Shown: positions 50,401-58,016 of the stretch, piece by piece
How the letters are laid out: each line of letters opens with the position of its first letter
Numbering within the stretch: position 1 is the first letter of the stretch
Origin: Arcuatula senhousia
Taxonomy: Eukaryota > Mollusca > Bivalvia > Mytilida > Mytilidae
Assembly: GCA_963971305.1 (NCBI GenBank)
Contig: OZ020307.1
Span: forward strand, 49,101,702 to 49,165,701
Direction of reading: 5' to 3'
Length of the DNA: 64,000 bases
Translations under genes and position numbers: made by a program
The notes under the pieces: generated by a model
Told to the model about the DNA's origin: nothing
Database searches by the model: none
The model's input: only the letters and a program-made list of their open reading frames with translations

Positions 50401-51193
50401 GAAATTGATAGGTTCTATGTCTTTAAGTCTTCAAGAAATTAAATGCAATAAAATATATTGACATGCACTGTTTGTTTTAGGCATTTTAGTATTTGCTCAT
50501 ACTGAAATTGGAACATGTGTTACCTTAAAAGTTTTATTTCATTATTATTTTTGTGGTTTTGGTAATCTTATACTCTTTCATACTTTTTTTTTTAATTATT
50601 TATAGGCAACAGAAAATTCAGCAAAAGGTCTTTCAGAATTTACCACTCTTCTAGTCAGTCTTGGTAACGAGACAACTGTTACTCCACCAGCGGGAAAATC
50701 AACCCAAGAAGACGACTCAGGAAACATGAAACTCATCCTCATCATTGTTGGCGTCTTGGCATTGATACTGATTGTCGGATTGATAATAGCTTTTGTAATA
50801 TACCATAAGAAAACATCGAAAGCTGTACAGCCCGCTGATGATGGAACAGACGATTCTTCTATTTCGCATTCGCAAAACTGGCAGGGCAGTAAAACCGAGC
50901 TTCTTGGAAACGAAATGAATCCTGCCATGATGGCAACGTTACAAGGAAGAGGTGGTACTCTACCGCCAATGACAAAAGATTCAGCAACCGGAACCGGAAA
51001 GAAAAGGTCACGCAGGCGCAACAAGAACAAGGAACCGGAAATATTTGATGGGACGCGGGAGTATGAGGGAGCACTTGACATGGACTTCTTTAATGATGCT
51101 AACACAAAATCTAAGATCAAACAATCTACTAGAAGTAGGGATACAAAGACAGATCCAAAATATTGGATAACAATCACTAATGATGATGATTAG
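29406..51193 (+). CDS. Cadherin B: tandem paralogue of cadherin A
   Basis: Coding exons: 29406-29466, 29986-30054, 34962-35161, 36438-36494, 39633-39710, 43676-43786, 44266-44406, 45386-45520, 48308-48392, 49236-49333, 50606-51193. The total is 1623 nt, 540 residues, and every intron phase equals that of cadherin A. Signal peptide about 1-20; cadherin repeat 1 about 27-140 (SVPENLTG start, linker VIPVVEFPPEF); repeat 2 about 141-255 (SISIPENQPVGTS, then DYD and LTALDQ, linker DDDDQGPLF); repeat 3 about 256-375 (CSRPC, then ARDPD and FSIDRLTGQI). The membrane helix is about 387-411. The tail has a Lys/Arg cluster, EIFDGT (490-495), DMDFFND and KIKQSTRSR (515-523). Its cadherin motifs are better preserved than those of A. 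Introns carry a LINE, a Penelope-like element, several inverted-repeat elements and a minisatellite at the exon 8 donor. Confidence 0.82.
30340..30430 (+). repeat. Two tandem 42-bp units
   Basis: CCATATCAAG, then CGCGTGCACAAA and GTGGGC occur twice in a row, followed by a third partial CCATATCAAGG. Confidence 0.65.
30518..30610. repeat. 93-bp hairpin element
   Basis: Arms of about 36 bases start ACACAGGGTTTTCCATATCA and end in the complement; the loop holds CGACCTAATATGGGAG. The arm/loop junction with ATATCATTCC is also found in the hairpin at 56740-56856. Confidence 0.8.
31500..34380 (-). mobile_element. Decayed LINE (APE-type non-LTR retrotransposon)
   Basis: On the reverse strand, 34067-33876 reads EREPINDRIIRARF and TITQCYAPVNDTEKE, typical of the apurinic-like endonuclease of LINEs. 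33588-33218 reads linker-like, Lys-rich frames, and 33200-31540 has reverse-transcriptase-like traces and a C-terminal region. Many stops and frameshifts: not functional. It fills much of intron 2 of cadherin B. Confidence 0.75.
35406..35850. mobile_element. Tc1/mariner-like MITE
   Basis: 24-base perfect inverted ends starting CACCTGGAAAAAAGTTAAGC, flanked by TA on both sides (TATA). 445 bp, non-coding, in intron 3 of cadherin B. The TA duplication and end sequence fit Tc1/mariner. Confidence 0.85.
36590..36995. repeat. Left arm of a large fold-back structure
   Basis: Tandem variants of CATTATGTGATGATACTTC, then TATTATTATGAACAGCACTG and GATTAATTACTGAAAGGTC. The last two return in reverse complement at 39087-39290. 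Confidence 0.75.
37205..38810 (+). mobile_element. Penelope-like retroelement fragment, split by R1
   Basis: 37214-37713 encodes a reverse-transcriptase core with GIPMGTNCAPLLADLFLHSY and the active-site block FRYIDDVLALNN. After the R1 insertion (37714-38197) the frame resumes with YDKPDDFNFPIVNFPFL, one stop, then a C-terminal part ending STDVGLT. A non-coding tail with TTTGTCTTTGTCTTTACGG follows. Assignment to Penelope-like elements is from the motifs and is tentative; no GIY-YIG domain is visible. Inactive. Confidence 0.75.
37714..38197 (+). mobile_element. Dispersed repeat R1, complete copy with known ends
   Basis: 484 bases from GTGCGGGGCCCGGGTGG to CAACTCACTCACTCACA. Compared with the related sequence at 15731, the host reads GGCT then TTGTACAAAG with nothing lost and no target duplication. 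R1 has no coding capacity and no A/B boxes I trust. Insertion between two T bases without duplication would suit a Helitron-related element, which is inference only. Confidence 0.85.
39087..39590. repeat. Right arm of the fold-back structure
   Basis: GACCTTTCAGTAATTAACC mirrors 36960-36985, and CTGTTCATAATAATATTATG mirrors 36785. A second, internal palindrome is centred near 39435 (CACATATGCCGTCTTTATGTG). A third, direct copy of TTATTATTATGATCAACGCTG ends the block. Confidence 0.75.
39890..40410 (+). repeat. R2 copy in intron 5 of cadherin B
   Basis: Contains the whole sequence of the reverse copy at 5046-5545, including CATTTCACAGATTTTTTGAT and AGATCGCAATGGAAGAGGGA. Confidence 0.8.
40773..41001 (+). 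mobile_element. R3 MITE
   Basis: Starts TGGCCGGATTTCGTTTAAC and ends GAAATCCGACCA, an inverted pair of about 12 bases with one mismatch. Non-coding. Other copies: 16707-16860 (truncated), 52399-52622, 52760-53130. Confidence 0.65.
41461..43325. mobile_element. DNA element with 25-bp perfect ends and subterminal CAGTCA/CCGTCA arrays
   Basis: Ends CAGTACTTGAACCGATCAAT...(25 bases) are perfectly inverted at 41461-41485 and 43301-43325. Next to each end lies an array of 10-12-base variants such as CAATCAGTCA, CCGTCATCGATC and CACCAATC (41506-41660 and 43155-43300). The interior is very AT-rich with two to three diverged units of about 252 bp (TGTCAAATCTGATGAAAA at 42224 and 42476). No transposase. 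No clear target duplication. Confidence 0.85.
45010..45220 (+). repeat. R1 3' half in intron 7 of cadherin B
   Basis: GCCACGCTTCAAGCACGCAAA, CAAGTAGTGCATTTTATAGG and the CACTCATTCATTCACTCA tail keep R1 order. Confidence 0.65.
45386..45520 (+). CDS. Cadherin B exon 8, whose 3' end seeds a minisatellite
   Basis: Encodes the end of repeat 2 (TITDDDDQGPLF) and the two-cysteine start of repeat 3 (CSRPC), ending in TVYR before donor GTAAGA. The matching exon of cadherin A ends SAYR before GTAAAC, which confirms this donor. The last 40 bases and the donor are repeated downstream with a 70-bp period. A 70-bp step is not a multiple of three, so using the next copies of the donor would shift the frame, and a stop is reached within about 33 codons. 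Confidence 0.85.
45480..46400 (+). repeat. 70-bp minisatellite derived from the exon 8/intron 8 border of cadherin B
   Basis: CCGAGACTCATACCGGGCA recurs at 45481, 45551, 45621 and 45691, then more diverged at 45761, 45830, 45898, 45966 and 46036, and degenerate to 46400. Each unit holds the exon end, a GGGTAAAATATA donor-like site and a CAGGTATCAGGGCT segment. The first copy is the real exon end and donor. Confidence 0.92.
46409..47430 (+). mobile_element. Inverted-terminal element with 161-bp internal tandem units
   Basis: The ends TAGTCCGCTACCGGC (46409-46423) and GCCGGTAGGGGACTA (47416-47430) are inverted with one mismatch. After the left end comes a (CTGTCCGT)n tract, then five units of about 161 bp marked by TTATAGATAATGAACTG at 46541, 46702, 46863, 47024 and 47184, each with GGGAGTTATGGCCCTTTG. 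It has no coding capacity. It is inserted inside the 70-bp minisatellite, which resumes after it. Confidence 0.85.
47480..47750 (+). repeat. Distal, degenerate part of the exon 8-derived minisatellite
   Basis: Pieces such as ACACCGGGCAAAAATACA and GGCTAGACCGAGACTC match the units before 46400. The array was split by the element at 46409-47430. Confidence 0.75.
48064..48200 (+). repeat. SINE S1 body fragment
   Basis: GCAATACCCCATGCACATTA and GGCTGAATGGGGGCGGCC... match the body of 274-610 in intron 8 of cadherin B. Confidence 0.65.
50606..51193 (+). CDS. Cadherin B exon 11: membrane helix and cytoplasmic tail
   Basis: Encodes the last strand of repeat 3, a Thr/Pro/Asp-rich stalk, a helix from MKLILIIVG to IAFVIY and a 129-residue tail ending NDDD. 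The exon starts after TATAG in phase 0, exactly as in cadherin A. Confidence 0.9.
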   Translation, partial: ATENSAKGLSEFTTLLVSLGNETTVTPPAGKSTQEDDSGNMKLILIIVGVLALILIVGLIIAFVIYHKKTSKAVQPADDGTDDSSISHSQNWQGSKTELLGNEMNPAMMATLQGRGGTLPPMTKDSATGTGKKRSRRRNKNKEPEIFDGTREYEGALDMDFFNDANTKSKIKQSTRSRDTKTDPKYWITITNDDD

Positions 51194-52085
51194 TGTACAT
51201 GTTTATCTGTGATTTTAAGTAGATACCTTTAAATCTTTGGCAAAATGTCGACTACTTTAAACTTTATTTACATTTGTGAAATCCAGCGTATAACAGTCAC
51301 AAATATGTTAAAAAGCTGGACAAAGTTCTTGATTTCAAACCATTGCTTTTTTAGTATTGTGAGTTTTGACACTTGTTTTGTCAAAAAAGGAAGGAAAGGG
51401 TAGACAGTTAACAATTCATTAGTCTGTGATATTTTAGATAATTAAATAGAAGTTTTTATTATTATATTTGGTATTGTTTGTACTATTCAACGCGTTACTT
51501 TCATACAAGTGTTTTCTTTATTTCTCTAAAATTGTCTTGATATATGACCATATATACTAATGGAAAAAAGAAACTGTGTCACTTTTAAAAAATCACAAAT
51601 TCAACATTTTATTTAGTATTTGAATCATTTTATCAAAAAAGGACATGTATTTAAAAATCATTTTCCTATAGATCTGGACAAATTTTTTCATTGTTAAGCT
51701 CCTAAGAGATGTTTTGTTTGCAGTTTGAAATCAGGTAGACTCAATCTGGAATTCACAAAATCACGCTTTAAAAACTACACACATTTTTACTTTAAAGTTT
51801 TCTCAGATGATTTTCGGAAAAAAACGTTTCTGCTTGTAGTGGTTGAAAGTAAGCAGTCTAAATTTTGGGTAAAAGTCGAATTTTCATGATTTTTTTTGGG
51901 GGGTAAAAAAATGTTTTGTTTTTTTTTAAATTTTAGAAACTGGAATTAAAAAAAAAATCAATTTTTACACCAAAATGATCTGCACCATCCTCTTGACATT
52001 GAGCGAAAATTTCAACTCGAAACTTTCCTTTTTACGATTTACTGGTTAAAAGAAATTTGGGTACATTTTATTTCTCAGAGGCATG
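51194..52085. other. Downstream of cadherin B
   Basis: 3' UTR and AT-rich DNA. An ATTAAA at 51441 is a weak polyadenylation candidate. Nothing else is supported. Confidence 0.35.
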
Positions 52086-52089
52086 CACA

Positions 52090-52250
52090 GTTGCTTTTTG
52101 TTACGACTTGAGTTCGCGTTGTTGATTTCTGTTCGGTTGTTTTTATGTTTTGTGTTTCCTTGTGCTGTTCTTGTTCATGTTTACCGGTTTTGTCGTTGCC
52201 TTTTCGGACTTTTGACACTCGAATGCCCCTTTGGTGCCTCTGCTTATTTC
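52090..52250 (+). mobile_element. Penelope-like 3'-tail remnant
   Basis: CGACTTGAGTTCGCGTTGTTG, CCGGTTTTGTC and GCCCCTTTGGTGCC match the tail of 38600-38810. Confidence 0.6.
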
Positions 52251-52398
52251 ATGAGAATATATTTTACTAAAATTGAAGTAATGATCTAATTGCAACTTTA
52301 AGATGATCATAACACTGAGTTAATAACCCATTGTTCTGATAATTTTAAGATTAATGCTTTCAATCACATAACAATTAAAAATCTATCAAATTAAAAAT

Positions 52399-52622
52399 GG
52401 CCAGATGTTGTTAAAAGTAAGTAGGTTAGACACATACCTGAAATCTAATCCTTCAGTATTGGATCCCATATGCATGTTGATGCTGTAAACCAAATATCAA
52501 AACATTCATCGTTTGTTATAAATAGTTGGTGAGAAAATTGTTACGAAAATTAAAATCAAGCCCGTCTGCCTCCTACCATTCTCCATTTAAACCTGGATTT
52601 TTACTCCGTGAAATCCGGCCAA
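52399..52622 (+). mobile_element. R3 MITE copy
   Basis: TGGCCAGATG at the left and GAAATCCGGCCA at the right; the middle has CCAAATATCAAAAC and GAAAATTGTTACGAAAAT as in the 40773 copy. Confidence 0.6.
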
Positions 52623-52759
52623 AAACTGTGAAGCAAATAGTAAAATCTATATATAAGTATACCAAACATTAAGCGGCTCTGATGAGTAATTAGTGAGAAA
52701 ACTGGTACAAAACATTAAATTGTCTACTATTTAACATTTATGTCAACAAATTAAAGTCA

Positions 52760-53130
52760 GTAAACAGGAAGTAGATGAGCGGGAAACCTGATATCGAATC
52801 ATACGTTATAAAAGCCATGCTGATGCTGCTTACTTAATAACCCATGCACGTTAACTTTTTTGTAGAGTTCGTTAATAGTAGGCTGAATGGGGCCCGCTAC
52901 AATTGCCACACTGGCCGGCAAACTGCAAATAGGGGAAGGGTTTCACAAAAGCATCAAGCTTGTTTTCCATTCCAGAATTACATGTAATCAGTACGTTTAT
53001 GAATGAAATATCAAAAGGCTATGATTAGTAGATGCTTAGGAAACTGCTAATTACCAAAAAAAGGTTTCCTGCTCAATATATATTTACCATATATCCCTGG
53101 AATTTTCACTCTGTGAAATCTAGCCAACTA
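52760..53130 (+). mobile_element. R3 copy interrupted by a SINE S1 piece
   Basis: AGGAAGTAGATGAGCGGGAAA starts the left part; GTGAAATCTAGCCA ends the right part. Between them, 52840-52990 is S1 body (CCCATGCACGTTAAC, CATCAAGCTTGTTTTCCATTC). Confidence 0.5.
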
Positions 53131-53619
53131 CATCTTGCTAGTACATTGTCTTTAATACACATGCATTATTTTTGATGCATACATATTTTACAGGAGGCAA
53201 TCCCGGGCGAATAATTAAAATCCAATGCGTGGTATATGCCCTTTTTGTCTATTAAAGACCAATAAGAGACGCCTAAGACAAAAGTTGTACGACAAAAATA
53301 CCAAAAAACAAAATAAACATAATAACTAAAATCTTCTGGTTTAAATAAGTAAGTTTTACTATATACAAAACTAGTTCATGACTTATGGTACAGGCTGAAT
53401 AAATACCTGAGATAACCAGGTTCTGTGGCACTTTTCATTGCGATTTTAGAATCCGTGGGCAACATCAACACAAAGCAACATGATTGTGAAACACAGTTTA
53501 TTCAACTATACATTAAGTAGTTTGTCAAATATAGGTGGCTATCGGTGGGTAAATGATGCATCATGCAGTTTTTGAGAAGTTTGTAGAGCTAACCAAAATG
53601 AAAATCAGACATCGAACGT

Positions 53620-53960
53620 ATGCGCAGAGGTGATATTGCTGTCTTTGTTTTAAAACTGTCGCAATCTTTCTATAGACGTACTGCAAACGAGCTAGTCGCA
53701 GTACAGTCGCAGCAAGAACGTAGTGAAGACGTGATGAACGTAGTAGACACGTAGTGAAAACGTGCTGAACGTAGAAGACACGAAGTAAAAACTTAGTCCT
53801 AGAAAGATCTTGGTTGTAAACTCGAAGGACGTTGCACGGTCTTTGTAAGGACGTAGAGAAGTCGTATTGAAAACCTAGGAGCAATATTTTAATCCTGTTT
53901 GCACTGCGTTCTACGAACGTACTAAGAACTTGGTGGTCTTTGTCCCAGTGTGACAGGGAT
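53620..53960. repeat. ACGTAG-rich block
   Basis: Many variants of GAACGTAG, GACGTAG and ACGTAGTG, ending CAGTGTGACAGGG. Similar in character and end to 20640-21015. Confidence 0.5.
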
Positions 53961-56225
53961 ACATGTATAACGTGTTGTCAGCGGCATTTGAATCAAAACA
54001 TTGGGATATCAAAAACCAAAAGTATTCAAAGCCAAACGGTTCCAAGCCTTCCCTGTTCGAACATGTTCACAGGAAATCGAATATAGAAAATACCCGTTTG
54101 AATATCGAGACCAGAAAATTACAGAGGCAATTAGTAGAAGTTTGCAGATGGAAGCACATGAAAAATGTCAACATATCTGATTAAGAATGATTTTGGGTGA
54201 CTAACGCATTAAAAACAAACACATTTCAATTCAACAACCAAATATGGTCGATCATTCAGACAGAAATATCCGAAATGTGTCTGAAGATTTTAAAGGGGCA
54301 GTTGACACACAAATTGTTGACTTCCTCCATCTTGAACCATAGCCCCGGCACATAATAGTAGCATTATTGCAGCATTATTGCTGCAACATGTTGCGTTAAA
54401 ATTGCAGCAGGATAATTTTTCGTATGCAATTTTTTTTCTGGCACTATAGGCTGTTGCAATATAATTATAATCTTTGTGAAGTTCTCGTGGTTCTCTGGCT
54501 CTAGTGTACAACATGTAGAATATAAAAACTAAATTTTTATTAGGTATTCTGTCTATAACCGATCAAAATTTCTATATAATTAATAAATATTTAGGTATTT
54601 TTATTTCTTGTTAAGCTTAAAAATATCAAATCGGAATTTAAAACACTATTCAATAATTTCAATGTTTTATAAGTGAATTTAATGTAATGTGCATTAAATT
54701 CCTTTATTGAAGAAAGCCTGAATTTGTCCTTCGCTGTTTACACTTTTGGAAATTAGACGTCACTGGTTTTTAGTTATACCTTCCTTAACCGGAAGTTGTC
54801 TCTTTCTTAAAATCTGCTGTCGTCGAGACAGAAACAAATGTCTGTGTTGAGTATAAATCATTTAAACCCACCCACCCATCCACATATTAGATAAAGAAAT
54901 AAACAGTAAATTAAATGAATAAGAATATAAATTTTGAATGTGGTTTCCACATATATCATTAATAATCTATGATCTTTGAGTGGTTTTTTTGCTTTCTCTC
55001 TTTGTTTTATATTTCCAGGTCCAGATTTCAGGATCACATGGATAGAGGCAACCTCGCTGCATTTATTCAAGTCTTGATATCATAATCCGGGAGTGCACCT
55101 AAGACTGGAACACTTACAGATTTCTGCTCTTGTTGCTTATATTTATGGCAGATTTTTCACTGCACTGGTTCCCCTTTTTATGAACTTTAATCGTTTCAGA
55201 GTGACCTCTGTATCCCAGGGTTGCTCTTTCCCCCATATAGATATATATTTCAGTTACAATTTATATATGGTCTGCCATAATATGCGGCGACCAACATTTA
55301 GACATTAATTTAATATTATATGTATATATTATATATTACAAATATTCAGATATTATATTATATATTGATTTATTAAACTGTGACCATTATCACCAACACT
55401 ATATTTGTTTTCATTCAGCACTCTCTGAAATAAGGCTCTACAGATCAATTTAAGATATACAGCACAACTATTATTTACTGCACTGTATTATCGTGTTTTT
55501 TTTTCAATTTTCGCGAAAGATCAACATATACCGATTGTGACGAATTCAGCCCGGCAATACCGACTGATCGAATTTTTAAATAATTTTTAAAAACCATTTC
55601 CAAATAGTTTCAAATGTTCAAAAAGAAAGTAGGGGGACTGTTGGATTAAATATTAATCATGTTAATACTTTGGGTAAAAAGCCTCTGATGAATAGACGAA
55701 ACGCGCGTAAGTTAAGTTAGTTCAAGGCGTGGCAAAATTTATTGTCTTGAACTTTGTTGTAGGCGTTGTTTCATAATATATATTTTTTGAAAATAAAATG
55801 AAATATTGGAATTAATGTTTTTTTTTCTTTGGATAAAAATCGCAGATCATATCTTTTTACTTGGAGTCTAGATCAGTTCTGATGAAAATATTAAATTTCA
55901 TATTAATGAAAACAAGTGTATTTCTACGTACATTGTAGAACATTTTCTGCGATCTAGCTTATGGACAAGAACCCCTTTGTGATACCTAAATAAGCATTAC
56001 AACGAGAGATGATAACGATAATGGAAAAGTATTCAGTGATGGATCAAGGGAGTGTTGCGGGGGGGGGGGGGGGAGACTCCTAACTTTTCCTTTTAAATTT
56101 GGCAGATTTCATAGATTCTCTGCCATATTGTTGTAGAATCACTTTTTCGTCTCATTGGACTCTAGTCCAAAAATTTGAATCCACTACTTTAAGCGTTTGA
56201 CAGAGGTCCCACTGAAGATGTTTTA
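53960..56225. other. Intergenic stretch
   Basis: No gene or clear repeat is supported. A run of 16 G at 56059-56074 and a G-rich purine context may be hard to sequence. Confidence 0.4.
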
Positions 56226-56229
56226 CCAG

Positions 56230-56450
56230 AGTGAGTGAGTTGTTGTTTTACGCCTTTGCAACGCTATATAGATAGGTTATATAAAGGCGACATGAAAAGG
56301 ATGGTTGTTTAAAGGCGATGAACATGAAGAGGGTGATAAAATGAACATGAAATGATAATGGGGATAAAGAACAGTAAATTTTGAAAAAAAATCACAGAAA
56401 AAGGGGGGAGTGGGTAGGGGCATAAAAGTAAGCCTATGTGACAAAATTAA
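56230..56450 (-). repeat. R1 3' half, reverse strand
   Basis: GAGTGAGTGAGTTGTTGTTT, GGCGATGAACATGAAGAGGG and GGGGAGTGGGTAGGGGCATA are the reverse of the R1 tail. Confidence 0.65.
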
Positions 56451-56739
56451 AGATAACTATTTATGATTTGTCGATATTTGAGAAATAACAATAGTACGCA
56501 GATTGCGTATTAAAGACGAACTGTCTGTAAAATATAGATGATGTATGTCAGAATACTGTTAATTATGACAACAAACATAAACAGTTTCAATTAAAATGCA
56601 AGGCAATTCAGCCTAACCGTGGCAGCACCGATGGATCGACGTCTTTTGTTTTTGACAAAAAAGGGGGGGGGCTGAAAAATAAAACTTTGGTGTGAGTAAG
56701 TAAAAAAGTATATAATATGAATTTATCTATACTGAATAA

Positions 56740-56856
56740 TGCATGGCAAAATCTGTATCATATGCTGTATTTGCTCGAGACACCTATATATCATTCCGAG
56801 GGCCAACGATATAGGTCGAGGGTTAATACAGCATGTGATGCAGATTTTGCCATGCA
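56740..56856. repeat. 117-bp hairpin element
   Basis: 32-base arms TGCATGGCAAAATCTGTATC... (56740-56771) and complement (56825-56856) with two mismatches. The loop has ATATCATTCCGAG and CGATATAGGTCGAGG, related to the loop at 30555-30590. Confidence 0.8.
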
Positions 56857-56897
56857 ATGTTCATTATATCATGTAGAATAAAATATTGATATTTTGT

Positions 56898-57350
56898 AGG
56901 GGTGCGATATAGGGTAAGTGGTGCGATATAGGGTAAGGGTGCGATATAGGGGGTGCGATATAGGGTAAGGGTGCGATATAGGAGAAGTGGTGCGATATAG
57001 GGGGTGCGATATAGGGTAAGTGGTGCGATATAGGGTAAGGGTGCGATATAGGGTTAGGGTGCGATATAGGGTAAGGGTGCGATATAGGGTAAGGGTGCGA
57101 TATAGGGTAAGGGTGCGATATAGGGTAAGTGGTGCGATATAGGGTAAGGGTGCGATATAGGGTAAGTGGTGCGATATAGGGGATGCGATTTAGGGTAAGT
57201 GGTGCGATATAGGGTAAGGGTGCGATATAGGGTAAGTGGTGCGATATAGGGTAAGAGGTGCGATATAGGGGGTGCGATATAGGGTAAGAGGTGCGATATA
57301 GGGGGTGCGATATAGGGTAAGAGGTGCAATATAGGGGGTGCGATATAGGT
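56898..57350 (+). repeat. Minisatellite of GTGCGATATAGGGTAAG units
   Basis: About 25 units of 18-20 bases, with 14-base short units lacking GTAAG mixed in. It begins 40 bases after the 56740 hairpin, whose loop holds a CGATATAGG similar to the unit. Confidence 0.92.
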
Positions 57351-57758
57351 AATGTGCTTTGTCCTATAATGTATACTTAAATTTATACCAAAATATATGA
57401 TATAACCATATTAAAAACCCGGATTAAAGATATTGTCAACAAATCTGTTCATAGATTGTCAATTTTAATATTTCATCTTATCTTTAGAATATATTATGCT
57501 AAGATGTATTATTTTACTTTTTTATTGACAATGTAGGTTGTGGATCAATAATTACGGGTTACAATATCTAACAGAATCAGAAACGGAATCTCCGCCACAT
57601 CTTGTGAAAAAAATAGAGCTTTAAATTGATATACCAACCCAATCGTAAGATATTGGTTTGAATTTTCTATATAAACTCGCTACTCTGCTTTTTATGGATA
57701 TATACATGAAACAAAGAAATTACTGTTGACCTGTTGATTCTGTTTTTGATCGCAATAG

Positions 57759-58016
57759 GACAGCCTTATTCTGCACAGGTTACCAAAGAAAGGTATTCTA
57801 GATTAGCAGACACAACCATAGAAGATGCAAGAACACTCTATAGCCATAATACAGTCAGTCAACTTGAGTGCGTAATAGACTGTCACCGTCATAAGATCTG
57901 TTTTGGCGTGAACTACTCAAATGTGACCAATCTTTGCGAACTGAAAGATGCCTATTCTGTTCTAGACGAAGTTTTAGTTGCAAAGGAAGAACAAATGGCT
58001 GTTATTGTTGTACATG
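57759..58016 (+). CDS. Kringle gene: PAN/apple-like exon
   Basis: An 86-codon exon, phase 1 on both sides, so it could be shuffled as a module. The cysteine pattern with VSQLECVIDCH and FGVNYS, then LCEL, fits a PAN/apple core. A TATATAAA at 57669 and an ATG at 57706 lie just upstream, but that ATG is out of frame and hits TGA after seven codons, so either the start exon is elsewhere or the leader is frameshifted here. Confidence 0.7.

Noticed and set aside
50596..51177. 193-residue antisense reading frame
   Set aside because: Shadow of cadherin B exon 11.
57054..57329. Antisense PYIAPL-repeat protein
   Set aside because: Artefact of the short minisatellite; no start context, splice support or flanking coding sequence.
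56898..57350. Telomere-like array
   Set aside because: TAGGG appears only as part of a longer GTGCGATATAGGGTAAG unit, not as (TTAGGG)n.
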